Both the position numbers and the translations under genes were made by a program. DNA of 5,466 nucleotides from Bacteroidales bacterium (GTDB taxonomy: Bacteria; Bacteroidota; Bacteroidia; Bacteroidales; UBA932), in assembly GCA_017535125.1 (NCBI GenBank), contig JAFXUS010000051.1, positions 1-5,466 on the forward strand, in the 5' to 3' direction. Numbering within the stretch: the first letter of the stretch is position 1; each line of letters opens with the position of its first letter. Below the pieces are notes generated by a model, which worked only from the letters and a program-made list of their open reading frames with translations, was not told the origin of the DNA and searched no databases. Shown piece after piece: positions 5,343-5,466 of this stretch.

Positions 5343-5430
5343 TGCAGGAGAAGGTCCAGAAGATGGGACGTCTCCTGCAAAAATGACCGTATTTGCAGGT
5401 AGTCTGCTGATAATTGGGACGTCTCCCGCA
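5343..5430. repeat. Two 37-base hairpin repeats with conserved ends and variable centre
   Basis: Copy A (5343-5379) and copy B (5394-5430) are each 37 bases. Both begin TGCAGG and both end TGGGACGTCTCC[T/C]GCA, while the 15 central bases differ at nearly every position. In copy A the ends TGCAGGAGA and TCTCCTGCA pair perfectly (9 bp), with an inner GTCC/GGAC stem. In copy B the pairing is imperfect. The 14-base spacer plus flanks also forms CCTGCAAA (5374-5381) with TTTGCAGG (5392-5399), a perfect 8-bp hairpin linking the copies. From 5192 to the window end I see no convincing protein-coding gene. Confidence 0.6.
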
Positions 5431-5466
5431 TTCTCTCCCCGAACCGGGCAGCCGCGGGCGCGAGCG

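Noticed and set aside
5342..5386. 14-codon reading frame MQEKVQKMGRLLQK on the plus strand
   Set aside because: It lies wholly in hairpin repeat copy A, has no promoter or start-site support, and copy B does not preserve it. It is kept only as a curiosity.
5343..5430. CRISPR array
   Set aside because: The conserved parts are the ends and the variable part is inside each hairpin. Only two units are present, and no cas gene is in the window.
5234..5431. 65-codon minus-strand frame
   Set aside because: It runs through the terminator hairpins and repeats, with no coding signature.
5383..5466. Frame MTVFAGSLLIIGTSPAFS... open to the window edge, resembling a signal peptide
   Set aside because: The sequence is repeat copy B and its spacer. 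The apparent hydrophobicity comes from the repeat, and nothing downstream is visible to support a gene.
5430..5466. tRNA T-arm resemblance (GGTTCGGGG on the minus strand)
   Set aside because: The bases form a tight CCCG-AAC-CGGG hairpin with a 3-base loop, not the 7-base TTCGANN loop. No other tRNA arms can be drawn.

Overview
The window looks like a chromosomal housekeeping segment from a GC-rich member of the Bacteroidota, probably order Bacteroidales. This is inferred from four things. The protein variants are Bacteroidales-like (TyrRS, Ctc-type L25, a 58-residue histone-H1-like protein, a Bacteroidetes-style M6 protease with FN3 and Ig-like tails). Start codons lack clear Shine-Dalgarno sequences. 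The AT-rich intergenic gaps carry TAnnTTTG-like -7 boxes. The genes themselves are strongly GC-biased. I see no phage, transposase, CRISPR, rRNA or tRNA gene.

Layout from left to right. The N-terminal part of tyrS runs off the left edge on the minus strand (1-639). It is divergent from tpiA (plus, 871-1626). The 231-base gap between them holds a 9-bp perfect palindrome whose two arms are each a TAAATTTG box (one per direction), followed by a 151-bp imperfect inverted repeat with internal hairpins. Next is a minus-strand pair, an M6-type metalloprotease (2036-3595) and a small lipoprotein (1629-2039), joined by a 4-base ATGA overlap. The lipoprotein converges on tpiA with only 2 bases between the stop codons. 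A strong terminator-like hairpin with six T's, oriented for tpiA, lies inside the lipoprotein coding sequence. After a second divergent gap (3596-3724, with two small hairpins) come rplY/ctc and pth on the plus strand, overlapping or nearly touching. A short histone-H1-like gene (5015-5191) follows with its own well-formed Bacteroidetes-type promoter. The last 275 bases hold no convincing gene. They contain a terminator-like hairpin and two 37-base hairpin repeats with conserved ends and variable middles.

Functionally, tyrS (tRNA charging), rplY (ribosome, 5S rRNA binding) and pth (recycling of peptidyl-tRNA) serve translation, tpiA serves glycolysis and gluconeogenesis, and the H1-like protein probably binds DNA. 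The protease/lipoprotein pair is the only accessory-looking, envelope-directed unit. No new multi-gene system is evident. The most interesting signals are non-coding: the large inverted repeat before tpiA, the terminator buried in an opposing gene, and the paired hairpin repeats at the right edge.
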